From: an uncultured OCS116 cluster bacterium
Lineage (GTDB): Bacteria; Pseudomonadota; Alphaproteobacteria; Rhizobiales; TMED25
Direction of reading: 5' to 3'
DNA length: 64,000 nt
NCBI GenBank assembly: GCA_902613795.1
Contig: CACMIP010000001.1
Coordinates: forward strand, 354,087 to 418,086
Shown here: positions 42,193 through 52,958 of the stretch, in pieces
How positions within the stretch are numbered: position 1 is the first letter of the stretch
Layout of the letters: each line of letters opens with the position of its first letter
Notes under the pieces: model-generated
What the model saw: the letters and a program-made list of their open reading frames with translations, nothing else
Databases searched by the model: none
What the model was told of the DNA's origin: nothing
Translations under genes and position numbers: made by a program

Positions 42193-43215
42193 TTAACCAA
42201 TTACCTCATCGTTATTTGCCGCTTCCCCATAAACCTCAGGATTTAGTACATCAAAAGGCCTTTTACCATCCAAAAATCTCTCAATGTTGTGTACCGCTCT
42301 AAGAGCCATCTCATCCCTGGTCTCCCTTGCTGCAGATCCGATATGAGGGGTCATCACAACGTTTTCTAAATCAAACAATCCAGGCCTTGGACCAGGGTTT
42401 GGTTCAGGTACCTCCGTCTCATAGACATCTAAGCCTGCACCCAGTATTTTCTTCTCTCTCAGTGCATTCTCTAATGCCTCCTCGTCTAATATTGGCCCTC
42501 TTGATGTGTTTATAAGTATCGATGTTGGTTTCATGAGCGATAATAGGTCTTTGCCAACAAGCCCTTTTGTGTCATTTGTTAAGGACGTACATAACATGAC
42601 AAAATCTGACTCCATAAACAAATCCTCAATCGCTCTAAATTCAGCATTACCGAGAACATATTCTTCTGCAGCTGATAACCTACTTCTTTTATGATAGATC
42701 ACCTTCATATCACAAGCCGCTGCTCTTTTCGCAACCCCCGTTCCTACAGCACCCATGCCAATTATTCCGATTGTCTTCCCATATAGGCGAGAGCCAAGGA
42801 AAGATGTTGATTGGTTTTGGGTCCATTTCTTATCTTTGAGATATTCATGGGCTTCAGGCAATCTCCATGCCGTCGCCATAAGGAGCGCAAAAGTGAATTC
42901 AGCGGTTGTTTTACTCACAAAATTAGGTATTCCGCAAAGAGGTACCTTTCTCTCTGTACATGTTTTTTTATCAACAAACGTTGCTTTCATGTGCATTGCT
43001 GATACTAATTTGAGAGGTTTAGCAGCTAATATTACTTCCCTGTCAAACTCAACTTCTCCAAGTGCGTATAGTATGTCTTTATCCTGTACCTCTTTGAGAA
43101 TTTCATCATGTGGCATGGGCCCATCCGTACCTTCATACATTGTTACGTCACCGAGAGTCTGCAACTTTTTATATGCGACCTGCGATATCAATTGTGGAAC
43201 AAAAATTTTCACCAT
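42193..43215 (-). CDS. D-isomer-specific 2-hydroxyacid dehydrogenase
   Basis: TIGIIGMGAVGTGVAKRA, INTSRGPILDEEAL, GAGLDVYETEV, MTPHIGSA. Confidence 0.9.
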   Translation of the reverse strand: MVKIFVPQLISQVAYKKLQTLGDVTMYEGTDGPMPHDEILKEVQDKDILYALGEVEFDREVILAAKPLKLVSAMHMKATFVDKKTCTERKVPLCGIPNFVSKTTAEFTFALLMATAWRLPEAHEYLKDKKWTQNQSTSFLGSRLYGKTIGIIGMGAVGTGVAKRAAACDMKVIYHKRSRLSAAEEYVLGNAEFRAIEDLFMESDFVMLCTSLTNDTKGLVGKDLLSLMKPTSILINTSRGPILDEEALENALREKKILGAGLDVYETEVPEPNPGPRPGLFDLENVVMTPHIGSAARETRDEMALRAVHNIERFLDGKRPFDVLNPEVYGEAANNDEVIG

Positions 43216-43247
43216 GCGCGTCTCCTTTTTTATGAAATCTTATAAAA

Positions 43248-44897
43248 TTAACCAAAAGGCCTCATATTTGCAAAATTTTGGTCTTTTGATGTATTGAATT
43301 GAAGCAATACTGAAATACCCTCTTGATTTTTCTCTTTAGCCCGCAAAAGAGAGCTTGCAATATCTTCGGGATCGTCAATTACCTCTGACCAGCCCCCGAG
43401 CGATCTCGCTATGTCAGCATAATCACCATCCAAATCACGTGCTTTGAATTTTTCGTGACTAATCTTCATGTGATTAGTCTCAATTGCCATAGTAGAATTT
43501 TTTAAAACTATTGTCGTGATAGGAAGTTTTGTTCTCACGGCCGTTTCAAAATCAAGTCCAGTCATTCCAAAGGCAGCATCTCCCATAAAATTCACACAAA
43601 ATTTATCTGGTGCAGCAAGTTTTGCACCAATTGCGAAACCCAGACCAGTACCTAACTGATGTGACTTTCCCCAACCGAGATATGATCTAGGTGTATCAGA
43701 TTGATAAAATGGCATTATTTGATATCTTGGGCTGCCTGCATCATGCGTTACAATGGCATCTTTTGGATCAATGTTTTTCATAAATTCTGATATGACTCTG
43801 TAGGGGCTTATTGGTTTATCTTTTGAGTCTAGGTGTTTAGACCAGTTTTCAAGATATTGTTTCCTTACTTCGAATATTTCTTCAGGAACATCGTTACGAA
43901 TAATTTTACCGGAAAGATAATCTCGACAGGACTCAATTAACTGCTCTAAAACCAATTTCGTATCTCCAAGTACTGGGTAATCGATATCATAACTTTTATA
44001 TAAATCCTTCGGATCATTGGTGTTATGGATTATAATTTTTCCAGGCGGTATTGTTGTTACCATGGGATGTTTTGTAAGACTTGTTCCCAGTGCAATTACA
44101 ACATCTGACTTCTTCATGAAATGAACTACGGGATCACTCATTACGCCAGATCCACTACCTAGGGCGAGTGGATGATTTCGCTCTGAAATTGAACTTTTTC
44201 CTTCCATTGTTGTCATAACTGGAATTTGTAATAATTCCGCAAACTCGGCGAGCTCTCTCGTGGCCTCTGCATATAATACCCCTGCACCCGCAATGATAAT
44301 TGGATTCTTGGCACTTAATATTATTTTAGAAATATTTGTGATCTCTTCACTGCTTGCCATAGATCTTGCAAATTGAATTTTTTTGTAATTCTCTACCCTA
44401 CTATCTTCTATATCTTGGCTAAGTATATCCTCGGGTATTTCAACCATTGCAGGTCCTGGACGACCATTTCTCATTGATGCAATGGCCCTACGTAAAACAT
44501 CGATAGATTTTGATGGTGTTGTGATTTGCTCAATAGATTTGGTAATGCTTTCATATGACTTTAAACTTGAAAACATTGGAAACACCCCGTCTCTATCTAA
44601 TGGATGTCCCAATGGTAATACAAGTAATGGTGTTGAGTCACTAAAGGCAGTTGCAACCCCAGGATAAGCGTTCTCGGCGCCTGGGCCGTATTGCATCGCA
44701 AATGCTGACAACTTCTTTCCATTTGTTACTCGACTATATGCATCCGCAATTCCAAGACCAACTCGCTCTTGCCTACAAACTATTGGCTTTATATCCTGTG
44801 CTGCTGCGGCTTCAATGATTGGCGTTGTTGGAAAGCAGTTAAGACATTCGAGGCCTTCCTTTTTAAGAATAGTTATGATTGCATCTAAAACTTTCAT
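43248..44897 (-). CDS. Thiamine pyrophosphate-requiring enzyme (acetolactate synthase-like)
   Basis: Three-domain TPP fold; PGAENAYPGVATAFSDSTPLLVLP; C-terminal MGDAAFGMTGLDFETAVRTKLPITTIVLKN. Confidence 0.88.
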   Translation of the reverse strand: MKVLDAIITILKKEGLECLNCFPTTPIIEAAAAQDIKPIVCRQERVGLGIADAYSRVTNGKKLSAFAMQYGPGAENAYPGVATAFSDSTPLLVLPLGHPLDRDGVFPMFSSLKSYESITKSIEQITTPSKSIDVLRRAIASMRNGRPGPAMVEIPEDILSQDIEDSRVENYKKIQFARSMASSEEITNISKIILSAKNPIIIAGAGVLYAEATRELAEFAELLQIPVMTTMEGKSSISERNHPLALGSGSGVMSDPVVHFMKKSDVVIALGTSLTKHPMVTTIPPGKIIIHNTNDPKDLYKSYDIDYPVLGDTKLVLEQLIESCRDYLSGKIIRNDVPEEIFEVRKQYLENWSKHLDSKDKPISPYRVISEFMKNIDPKDAIVTHDAGSPRYQIMPFYQSDTPRSYLGWGKSHQLGTGLGFAIGAKLAAPDKFCVNFMGDAAFGMTGLDFETAVRTKLPITTIVLKNSTMAIETNHMKISHEKFKARDLDGDYADIARSLGGWSEVIDDPEDIASSLLRAKEKNQEGISVLLQFNTSKDQNFANMRPFG

Positions 44898-44914
44898 CCC
44901 CTCAACCTTATGAG

Positions 44915-45976
44915 TTACGAACCCCTGTTTATTTCAAGTCTACGATCCACTTGTTCGATGATTGGATCAATCAAGTGCGTATCCTCTCCCATTTGAATTG
45001 CTATTAATTTTATTAGCCTATCAACTCTCTCTATATTTTTAGCCCCAGAAAAAAGTGCTCTTGCTGCAGATGACGGACGGATAAGGCTTTCTGCGGCCTT
45101 TGCATATTTATTAAACGGTACTTGATCGGAGTCAATTGCACCTAATTTTGTTGCAATAGTACCCACCCAATTATAGATTTCTTCAGAATGCGCAAGATCC
45201 GAGTGGACTGCCTCTTTTATGGCAACAGCATTTTCCTCTCTGACACAACGATAATTCCCTGATAAAAGCATGCTCCACTTTGCAAGTGGAACAAAAATTG
45301 AGTCATGCACTTTTAACTTTACTGGTAAGTCAATCATGTCACCATCGAGATCATATTTAATTTTTTCGATATCACTTTGCAGATCTCTCAATATTTGAGT
45401 GTGCTGATCTGACTCAAATCTCGCTGCTTTAAAATTTGTTGGAAGACCAACCTGTAAAACATTAATATTCTCATCAGGCGGCCTAAATGCCTGAGGGTCT
45501 GGACTGCACAAGGTCATATAATCTGAGTCAAAATATTTCCAGACATCAGCTTTTGTGTATGCCCCATCTAGTTTTGATGTATCAAGTCCCTCAATTCTAG
45601 CAATGTAGGGCAATGGGGGCATATTCATGATGGACATACAAGGTTTTTTACTCAAGCCAATCTCTTTGAGGAGCTCGGCAATCTCTTCTGCCCCATATTG
45701 TGGCTCCTGCATCGCCAATGCGATCAGATCATAGGTTGAAATATCAGCATCACCTGGCCCGAGCGCACGAAGATTTCCTGGGCAATCTGTTGATCTTAAT
45801 TCGATTACTTTGTCTTTATCACGAATTGGAAGGCGGACAATGGCACCCTCTTTGTTAATAAGTTCCACTTCTTGTGGAAGGCAAACAAGATCAACATCAT
45901 GTTCAGCTAGAGCTAACTTGATGCCTAATAATGAGCCATATGAGGCCCCTAGTATAAGTATTCGATATTTATTCAT
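44915..45976 (-). CDS. Ketopantoate-reductase/opine-dehydrogenase-like NAD(P)-binding protein
   Basis: YRILILGASYGSLLGIKLALAEHDVDLVCL Rossmann start; helical C-terminal half; substrate unknown. Confidence 0.6.
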   Translation of the reverse strand: MNKYRILILGASYGSLLGIKLALAEHDVDLVCLPQEVELINKEGAIVRLPIRDKDKVIELRSTDCPGNLRALGPGDADISTYDLIALAMQEPQYGAEEIAELLKEIGLSKKPCMSIMNMPPLPYIARIEGLDTSKLDGAYTKADVWKYFDSDYMTLCSPDPQAFRPPDENINVLQVGLPTNFKAARFESDQHTQILRDLQSDIEKIKYDLDGDMIDLPVKLKVHDSIFVPLAKWSMLLSGNYRCVREENAVAIKEAVHSDLAHSEEIYNWVGTIATKLGAIDSDQVPFNKYAKAAESLIRPSSAARALFSGAKNIERVDRLIKLIAIQMGEDTHLIDPIIEQVDRRLEINRGS

Positions 45977-45988
45977 ATTATTCCTTCC

Positions 45989-46942
45989 TCATTTTTTAAA
46001 TGTTTTGTGAAAATATTTTTTTGGTATCATGAGATGAACACCTTTATTGCCGTTTACCACTTGAGTTATTCTCAAGTCACCGACATAGCTCAATAAAGTA
46101 TAAGCATCGGCTCGAGTTAAGCCGCAAAATTCAGACAAGAAATTGATCATCTCTCTTGTTGTGATTTTTACACATTCATCGAGATCAGGATCAAATGCCA
46201 TTGTCATGAAATAATCATTGCTTTCTGCAATTGGCCATGTAATTTCCATGTCCGTTCTATTTGATACTTTAAATTTACCGCGCATGTCCATTTCTACAGC
46301 AGCTGTACAAATCTCACCATCGCCTTGCGTTCCATGCCCATCACCGATGGACACCATTGCTCCATTTTCGAAAACAGGCAAATATAGTGTAGTTCCAACT
46401 TTCAACTCTTTGTTATCCATGTTACCACCATTCTGTCTGGGTGGCACTGTTGATAGCTTGCCCCATTCCATTGGTGGTGCCGTTGCAATAAGACCAAAAA
46501 ATGGATCCAGATCGACTTCCATATTCCATGGTGTTTTTGCAATCTTTTTTGCTCTATCTATTTCAAGATATGACATCTGACGGGCGTTAAAATCGTCTGG
46601 TAAGGCACCCTTTAATGGAGCAACGCCAGTGTAGGCCCAATCTGAGTCAAGCTCTATTGAGAGAATTTCAAGTTCTACAACATCGCCTGTTTTGGACCCA
46701 TGAACCTCGATTGGACCTGTGCATATGTGGCCACCTTGAAGTGTGCCACGCACACTTTTTTCATGAATTTCTAATAAAGACTCTTTTACTTTATATGGGC
46801 TATTTTTTGTTACCTCAGGCGGCCCTGATACTGATGTAATTTCGACTTCATCACCGCTATTGATGTTCAAAACTGGTTTAATTTCCGCAGACAGAAATCC
46901 CCAATGAACAGTCTTATGATTTGCTTCAAGATAATGCTTCAT
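45989..46942 (-). CDS. Acetamidase/formamidase family protein
   Basis: GPIEVHGSKTGDVVELEIL, VSIGDGHGTQGDGEICTAAVEM, LLSYVGDLRITQVVNGNKGVHLMIP. Confidence 0.92.
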   Translation of the reverse strand: MKHYLEANHKTVHWGFLSAEIKPVLNINSGDEVEITSVSGPPEVTKNSPYKVKESLLEIHEKSVRGTLQGGHICTGPIEVHGSKTGDVVELEILSIELDSDWAYTGVAPLKGALPDDFNARQMSYLEIDRAKKIAKTPWNMEVDLDPFFGLIATAPPMEWGKLSTVPPRQNGGNMDNKELKVGTTLYLPVFENGAMVSIGDGHGTQGDGEICTAAVEMDMRGKFKVSNRTDMEITWPIAESNDYFMTMAFDPDLDECVKITTREMINFLSEFCGLTRADAYTLLSYVGDLRITQVVNGNKGVHLMIPKKYFHKTFKK

Positions 46943-46960
46943 TTATCCTCGATTTTGGGA

Positions 46961-47842
46961 TTATTTTCTTTTTACACCAGCCAAATTGTCAGTCACAGCA
47001 CAAACTGATGCCGTGTCTTCAAGAGCTCTACCTTGAGCGATAGCTGCTCTGTGTATGTCTCCAGCTAGTGAAAATAGTGGTGTGGGGCATCCCATCTCAT
47101 CAGCAAAATCCAAAATAACAGAAATATCTTTTTTTGTTATTAAATGGTTCGCTGAGACATTTTCATCATATTTATTGTCAACCATCATCTGACCACGCAC
47201 TTCAAACATCCGTGAGCTTCCTGCACTTGACTTTATGACATCGTAAACCAATTGTGGATCAATCCCCGCCTTGACACCATAGGTAATTGCTTCAGCAGAT
47301 GATACGTTGTGAATTACAACCAGTAAATTTGCGATATATTTCATCTTTGATCCTGTTCCAAATTCACCAAGGTAGTGTACCTCTCGCCCCATTTTCTCAA
47401 ATGCTGGTTTTACCTTGTCAAATGAAGCTTGATCACCGCTTCCAAAAATTACAAGATCCCCTGCCCAGGCTTGGTGGCCTGTTCCACTAACGGGGCAATC
47501 AAGAAGGGTTATGCCTTTATCTGCAAGAATATCACGCGCTTTGATTTTATCAGATATCTTAAGTGTGCATGTATCTGCAATTATGACCTCTTTTCCCGAC
47601 TTTGATATTTCATCTGCGACAGCTATTAAAGCATCCGGATGCGGTAATGATGTTATAACCCGATCGACCTGATTTACAACATCTGTTGGGGATGATGCCC
47701 TTTTTATTCTTGCATTACCTTGTGCATCAAATCTCTCTTCATTGACATCAAAGCCTATTATTTCGTAACCCGCGGCACTAAGATTCTTGGTGTAAGCTGA
47801 GCCCATAATACCAAGGCCAATTATTCCTATTTTTTCTGACAT
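46961..47842 (-). CDS. NAD(P)-dependent beta-hydroxyacid dehydrogenase (3-hydroxyisobutyrate dehydrogenase family)
   Basis: IGIIGLGIMGSAYTKNLSAAGYEIIGFD, DCPVSGTGHQAWAGDL, GTGSKMKYIANLLV. Confidence 0.9.
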   Translation of the reverse strand: MSEKIGIIGLGIMGSAYTKNLSAAGYEIIGFDVNEERFDAQGNARIKRASSPTDVVNQVDRVITSLPHPDALIAVADEISKSGKEVIIADTCTLKISDKIKARDILADKGITLLDCPVSGTGHQAWAGDLVIFGSGDQASFDKVKPAFEKMGREVHYLGEFGTGSKMKYIANLLVVIHNVSSAEAITYGVKAGIDPQLVYDVIKSSAGSSRMFEVRGQMMVDNKYDENVSANHLITKKDISVILDFADEMGCPTPLFSLAGDIHRAAIAQGRALEDTASVCAVTDNLAGVKRK

Positions 47843-47875
47843 TTGTATCCCCTTAAAATGATTTTTTTATTTACA

Positions 47876-47887
47876 TTAACATGTTAA
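47876..47887. promoter_or_regulatory. Perfect 12-bp palindrome, candidate operator in a divergent promoter region
   Basis: TTAACATGTTAA between the dehydrogenase (minus) and the oxygenase (plus). Confidence 0.4.
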
Positions 47888-47994
47888 ATCTGCTTTAATA
47901 TATCAACATATTTATAATGTTTGTAAATAAATTAATTTTTGATCTGCCAAATACTGGCATTTAGTAGTGAAAATAAATTCTAACGGGGTAAAAA

Positions 47995-49017
47995 ATGAGT
48001 ACAGCAAAAATTGACGCAAGAGATAAGGATTTTCCATATAAAGAACTTCCAGTCATGGATCTAGGTCCAATTTTGAAAGGCGACAGGGACGCGATAAAAT
48101 CACTAGCAAAAGAGTGGAGAGACGTAGCCGAAACTCTAGGTTTCATGTGCCTTACAAATCATGGCATATCCCTTGATAAAATTGAACGAATGGAGCAGCA
48201 GATTATTAGGTTTCACGATCAAGACATAGACTTCAAGATGAAGTTTAAGGTCAATGAACACCAAAGAGGCTATATTCCATCAAAAACAACTATTTTAAAA
48301 CACTCAGAATATGAAGAACATACAAAAACAGATACCGTTGAATGCTTGGTTTTGGCTACTGATTATCCTGATGATCACCCAAATGTAAAGGCTGGTAAAC
48401 AATTCTATTCACAAAATCCTTGGCCAGAACTTGATGGTTTCAAAGAAGAAATCATGGACTATTGGGATGGTATTATTAATATGTGCAAAAAACTACTCCC
48501 AGTTTGGGCAGAAGCTCTTGGAGTTGAGGATGGCTTCTTTGAGCCACACTTTGAAGAACTTTATAGCTACTTCAGATTAGCTAAATACCCAAAAGTTGAT
48601 TTTGTTGAAGAAAAAGAATTTGGTTTGGGAGCTCATGCTGATACTGGATTTATGACCATTTTACCAATGGCAAAAGAACCAGGGCTGCAAGTTATGGATA
48701 CCAACGGTGAGTGGTTCTGGCCGGTAATCCCTGAAGGTGCTCTAATTTTAAATCTGGGGCAATTCTTAGAAAGATGGACAAATGAGAGATTTAGAGCGAC
48801 ACCACATCGAGTGTTACCACCTAGAAATAATGATAGGTACTCACTAGCATGTTTTGTCAATACAGGTCTTGACACAGTTGCCAAACAAATACCATCATGC
48901 GTAAGCGATGACAATCCTATGAAATACCCTGAGGAAAGTTATTGGGATTTCTACAAGTGGTATTTACAACAAACATATACCCATTACGGAAAAGTTGCCG
49001 AAGACAGCAATGCTTAG
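47995..49017 (+). CDS. 2-oxoglutarate/Fe(II)-dependent oxygenase (isopenicillin N synthase family)
   Basis: ELPVMDLGPI...GFMCLTNHGI; Fe ligands GAHADTGFMTIL and RATPHRV; RYSLACF. Confidence 0.92.
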   Translation: MSTAKIDARDKDFPYKELPVMDLGPILKGDRDAIKSLAKEWRDVAETLGFMCLTNHGISLDKIERMEQQIIRFHDQDIDFKMKFKVNEHQRGYIPSKTTILKHSEYEEHTKTDTVECLVLATDYPDDHPNVKAGKQFYSQNPWPELDGFKEEIMDYWDGIINMCKKLLPVWAEALGVEDGFFEPHFEELYSYFRLAKYPKVDFVEEKEFGLGAHADTGFMTILPMAKEPGLQVMDTNGEWFWPVIPEGALILNLGQFLERWTNERFRATPHRVLPPRNNDRYSLACFVNTGLDTVAKQIPSCVSDDNPMKYPEESYWDFYKWYLQQTYTHYGKVAEDSNA

Positions 49018-49027
49018 CTGAACATTT

Positions 49028-50242
49028 TCAGACTATACCTGACTTCTTTAGTTTTGCGATTTTTTCTTCTGAGTAGCCGAGATACTCGCTCAGAATTTCA
49101 TTAGTGTGCTCACCGTGTTGTGGCGGTGGATGTCTATATGTAATGCTACCCTCACTCATTTTTATTGGGTTAGCTATTAGCTTGTAAGGGCTCTGATTTT
49201 TATCTGTCCCTTTCATATCAATTATCATATTCCTGGCCAATACTTGGGGATCCGAAAAAACCTCTTCCAGTGAGTTAATTGCACAACAACCAATATTCTT
49301 TTCTTCCAATTTCTCTAACCACCATTTTGTTTCATGCATCTTAGTAATTTCATTGAGCTTATTGGTAACCTCCTCACGATTTTTCACCCTTTCGACCGCC
49401 TCTGCAAACTTTTTATCCGCGAGCAAATACTCACAGGACGCAACCTCGCAGAACCTCTCAAATGTTGCGTCATTGCCAACGGATAAAACAAAATAACCAT
49501 CCTTCGATGGCATTACCTGATAGGGTAAAATATTTGGGTGTTGATTACCTAATCTATCTGGATTGCTTCCGGTTGCTAAATAATTCATTCCTTGATTTGC
49601 GAGCCAAGCCACGTGGGCATCAAGCATCGAGATGTCAAGATGTTGTCCTTGATTCGTTTTATCACGGTGCCTCAAAGCTGCGAGAATTGATACTGTTGCA
49701 TACATTCCTGCCATCAGATCCGCAATGGACACACCCACTTTCATAGGCTCACCATCGGGTTCTCCGGTCAGGCTCATAACTCCGCCCATTGCTTGCACCA
49801 GTGCATCATATGCAGGTCGACTCGCATAAGGCCCCGTTTGCCCAAATCCTGTAATCGAGCAATATATGAGATCTGGAAATTGATCCTTAAGTGACTCATA
49901 GTCTAAGTTATATTTTTTAAGTGTTCCAACTTTAAAATTTTCGACCAGTATATCTGACTTCGATATCAATTCTCTAGCAATTGACTGACCTTCTTCCGAG
50001 CTTAAATCCAATGTCAGAGAGCGCTTATTTCTATTCGTACCAGAAAAATATGCACTTTGATTTGTATCCTTTCCATCAGTATCCTTCATATAAGGTGGAG
50101 CAAATTTTCTTGTGTCATCGCCCGTTTCAACCCTCTCAATTTTTATAATATCAGCGCCCAAATCCCCTAAAATTTGGGTACAATGTGGTCCGGCTAATAC
50201 TCGGGTTAGATCAAATATCTTTATGTCTTTTAATGGTCCCAT
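49028..50242 (-). CDS. CaiB/BaiF family CoA-transferase
   Basis: IKIFDLTRVLAGPHCTQILGDLGADIIKIE, NKRSLTLDLSSEEG, PYASRPAYDALVQAMGG. Confidence 0.95.
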   Translation of the reverse strand: MGPLKDIKIFDLTRVLAGPHCTQILGDLGADIIKIERVETGDDTRKFAPPYMKDTDGKDTNQSAYFSGTNRNKRSLTLDLSSEEGQSIARELISKSDILVENFKVGTLKKYNLDYESLKDQFPDLIYCSITGFGQTGPYASRPAYDALVQAMGGVMSLTGEPDGEPMKVGVSIADLMAGMYATVSILAALRHRDKTNQGQHLDISMLDAHVAWLANQGMNYLATGSNPDRLGNQHPNILPYQVMPSKDGYFVLSVGNDATFERFCEVASCEYLLADKKFAEAVERVKNREEVTNKLNEITKMHETKWWLEKLEEKNIGCCAINSLEEVFSDPQVLARNMIIDMKGTDKNQSPYKLIANPIKMSEGSITYRHPPPQHGEHTNEILSEYLGYSEEKIAKLKKSGIV

Positions 50243-50346
50243 ATGGCTATTGTAAAAAATTTTTTAAAAAGTCTATAAATTGCAATATAATATCTAAAAA
50301 AAATAGTATATAAAATAAAAAGAAGATAGAAAAAAGTAGGGAAATT

Positions 50347-51225
50347 ATGAGTTTACTAACAGATCGCTTGAAGTACGAAGCAATAATAGATAGGCCCAAA
50401 TTAAAAGGCCCAAACGGGTCAAAAATAATAGTCTGGACAACGGTCAATGTGGAATTGTGGAACATAATTCGACCAATGCCACGAAATGCGTTACCGCCTC
50501 CAATGGGCAATCAACTACTTCCAAATGTCCCGAATTGGTCTTGGCATGAATATGGAAACCGTGTTGGATTTTGGAGACATTTAAATGCCCTTCAATCACG
50601 AAATATAACAGCTACACTTGCTATAAATGGACATGTTTGCTCAACCTACCCGCGTATTGCAGAAGCGGCGCTCGAGGCAGGTTGGGAGTTTATGGGGCAT
50701 GGATATGAGCAGCAGCCTCAGCACTCTCTCGATGATGAAGATGCAGAAATTGCGGCCGCTGTAGAAGAAATTAAGTCCTTCACAGGCAAGCAGCCAATCG
50801 GTTGGGAAAGCCCTGGACTAACTGAAACTGAAAACACACTTGATCTTTTGAAGAAGAATGGGATTGAATATGTATGTAACTGGCCAATGGATGATTTGCC
50901 AACAACGATAGAGACAAAAAATGGGCCAATGCTTACACTTCCATATCCTCTCGAAACCAATGACATTGTCATACACATAATCCAGCACCAGCCAGCGAAT
51001 GTGTTTTACAAACAATGCAAGGAAACATTTGATAGACTCTATATGGAAAGTGAAGAAAATATCAAAATTATGGCGATAAGCATGCATCCCTATCTGACGG
51101 GTACACCTCACCGTATAGGTCATGTTGAAAAATTGTACGATTATATAAACCAACATGATGGTGTTATTCACATGACGGGTGAAGAAATATATCATTGGTA
51201 TAAGTCCGAAACCAAAACTGATTAG
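50347..51225 (+). CDS. Polysaccharide-deacetylase-fold hydrolase, PuuE/allantoinase-like branch
   Basis: VPNWSWHEYGNRVGFWRHLNALQSRNITATLAINGHV; GWEFMGHGYEQQPQHSL; metal motif TxDD replaced by VNVELW. Confidence 0.85.
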   Translation: MSLLTDRLKYEAIIDRPKLKGPNGSKIIVWTTVNVELWNIIRPMPRNALPPPMGNQLLPNVPNWSWHEYGNRVGFWRHLNALQSRNITATLAINGHVCSTYPRIAEAALEAGWEFMGHGYEQQPQHSLDDEDAEIAAAVEEIKSFTGKQPIGWESPGLTETENTLDLLKKNGIEYVCNWPMDDLPTTIETKNGPMLTLPYPLETNDIVIHIIQHQPANVFYKQCKETFDRLYMESEENIKIMAISMHPYLTGTPHRIGHVEKLYDYINQHDGVIHMTGEEIYHWYKSETKTD

Positions 51226-51236
51226 AGCCTAATACG

Positions 51237-51974
51237 ATGGATAGTGTTAGCCCATTCGAGAACAAAGTTGTCCTGATAACAGGTGCTGCACGAGGTATAG
51301 GTAGAGCTACAGCAATCGAATTCGCAAAGAATAATGCTAAAGTTATCGCTGTTAGCAGAACACGAGATGATCTAATTAAATTACAAAAGCAGTTTCCAGA
51401 AAACATAGAGATCTGGGATTTCGATATAACCGGTGATGAGTTCATCAAAAAGATGGGGTCATTAGAACGTCTGGATGTTTGCATAAATAATGCAGGAGTA
51501 AACCGGCCTAAACTTATCGAAGATGTTGATGATGCAACCCTGGATTTGATGCTTGATCTCAATATAAGAGCAACATTTCGTACATCTAAAGCTGCGGTAA
51601 AATTAATGAAAAAAAATAAACAGGGGGTGATAATAAACGTTACGTCCCAAATGGGACATGTTGGCTCGCCAACCCGAACCGTTTATTGTCTCACAAAGCA
51701 TGCGGTTGAAGGACTTACTAAAGCCCTAGCGGTTGAAGTCGCGTCGTCAAACATAAGAGTCTGCTCAATCGCTCCAACATTTGCAGATACACCTATGACC
51801 AAGCCAATGTTTGAAGATGAGAAATTTAAAAATTTTGTCTATGGAATGATACCAATGAAAAAATTAGTTGATGTCCAGGATATTGTAGATGGCATATTGT
51901 ATTTATGCTCTCCGCAGGCTAAAATGATAACTGGAACAAGTTTACTCATTGACGGTGGCTGGACTGCGCATTAA
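51237..51974 (+). CDS. Short-chain dehydrogenase/reductase
   Basis: VLITGAARGIGRATAIEFAKNN, NNAGVNRP, YCLTKHAVEGLTKALAVE. Confidence 0.95.
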   Translation: MDSVSPFENKVVLITGAARGIGRATAIEFAKNNAKVIAVSRTRDDLIKLQKQFPENIEIWDFDITGDEFIKKMGSLERLDVCINNAGVNRPKLIEDVDDATLDLMLDLNIRATFRTSKAAVKLMKKNKQGVIINVTSQMGHVGSPTRTVYCLTKHAVEGLTKALAVEVASSNIRVCSIAPTFADTPMTKPMFEDEKFKNFVYGMIPMKKLVDVQDIVDGILYLCSPQAKMITGTSLLIDGGWTAH

Positions 51975-51983
51975 CACAGGAGA

Positions 51984-52943
51984 ATGTATATGGATATAAA
52001 AGTAAATCTCGATGCAATAAAAAAAGCATCGGAAGAGCTCTCAAACTGGGGCAGATGGGGTAAAGATGATCAAATTGGTACTCTTAATCTTGTAACTCCG
52101 GAAGATATTATTGAAGCTTCGAAGTTAATAAAAAAAGGGAAGGTTTTCTCATTGGGTATTCCTCTTGACAGAGAGGGTCCTCAAAACGGTCTATTTGGTG
52201 GACGCTTCAATCCTATACACCAAATGCTTGCAACAGGCACGGATGCCGTTTGTGGCAGACAAGATTGGAATAAAATTCGCTATGCTGATGATACGCTAAA
52301 CTTGTGTGTCCAGGGAGCTACACATTGGGATGCACTTGGGCACATATTTTACGAAGACAGGGCTTATAACGGCCATGACCCAAAACAAATTGATGTAACA
52401 GGGTTAAATGTTCTTGGAATCGAGAATTCAAAGGATAAGATGAATGGTCGCGGAGTTTTGCTTGATATCGCACGATACCGTGGGGTTGATTGGCTGCAAG
52501 ACGGTGAGGGTATTTCAAATGATGAACTCGATGCATGCGCGAAGCAACAGGGTGTTGATATTAAAAAAGCAGACTTTGTCATAATAAGAACGGGTCAAAT
52601 GGAACGATGTTTGAGCGAAAACGAATGGGGTGGATATGCCGGCGGTGATGCTCCAGGAGTAAAATTTGAAAATTGTTACTGGTGCCATGAAAAAGAGGTT
52701 GCAGCGATATGTTCTGATACCTGGGGAGTGGAAGTTAGACCAAATGAAACCTCCGAGGCAAACCAACCTTGGCACTGGGTGGTGATACCTGCAATGGGAC
52801 TATGTATGGGTGAGATATTTTATTTAAAGGAGCTAGCAGAGGACTGTGCCGCAGATGGAGTTTATGAATTCTTCTTTTGTGGACCTCCCCTCATAATAAC
52901 AGGCGGAACCGGATCCCCTATAAATCCACAAGTGTTTAAATAA
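51984..52943 (+). CDS. Cyclase family protein (kynurenine-formamidase-like metal hydrolase)
   Basis: GRWGKDDQIGTLNLVTPEDI, QGATHWDALGHIFYEDRAYNG. Confidence 0.92.
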   Translation: MYMDIKVNLDAIKKASEELSNWGRWGKDDQIGTLNLVTPEDIIEASKLIKKGKVFSLGIPLDREGPQNGLFGGRFNPIHQMLATGTDAVCGRQDWNKIRYADDTLNLCVQGATHWDALGHIFYEDRAYNGHDPKQIDVTGLNVLGIENSKDKMNGRGVLLDIARYRGVDWLQDGEGISNDELDACAKQQGVDIKKADFVIIRTGQMERCLSENEWGGYAGGDAPGVKFENCYWCHEKEVAAICSDTWGVEVRPNETSEANQPWHWVVIPAMGLCMGEIFYLKELAEDCAADGVYEFFFCGPPLIITGGTGSPINPQVFK

Positions 52944-52958
52944 ACAAGGAATTGAAAT

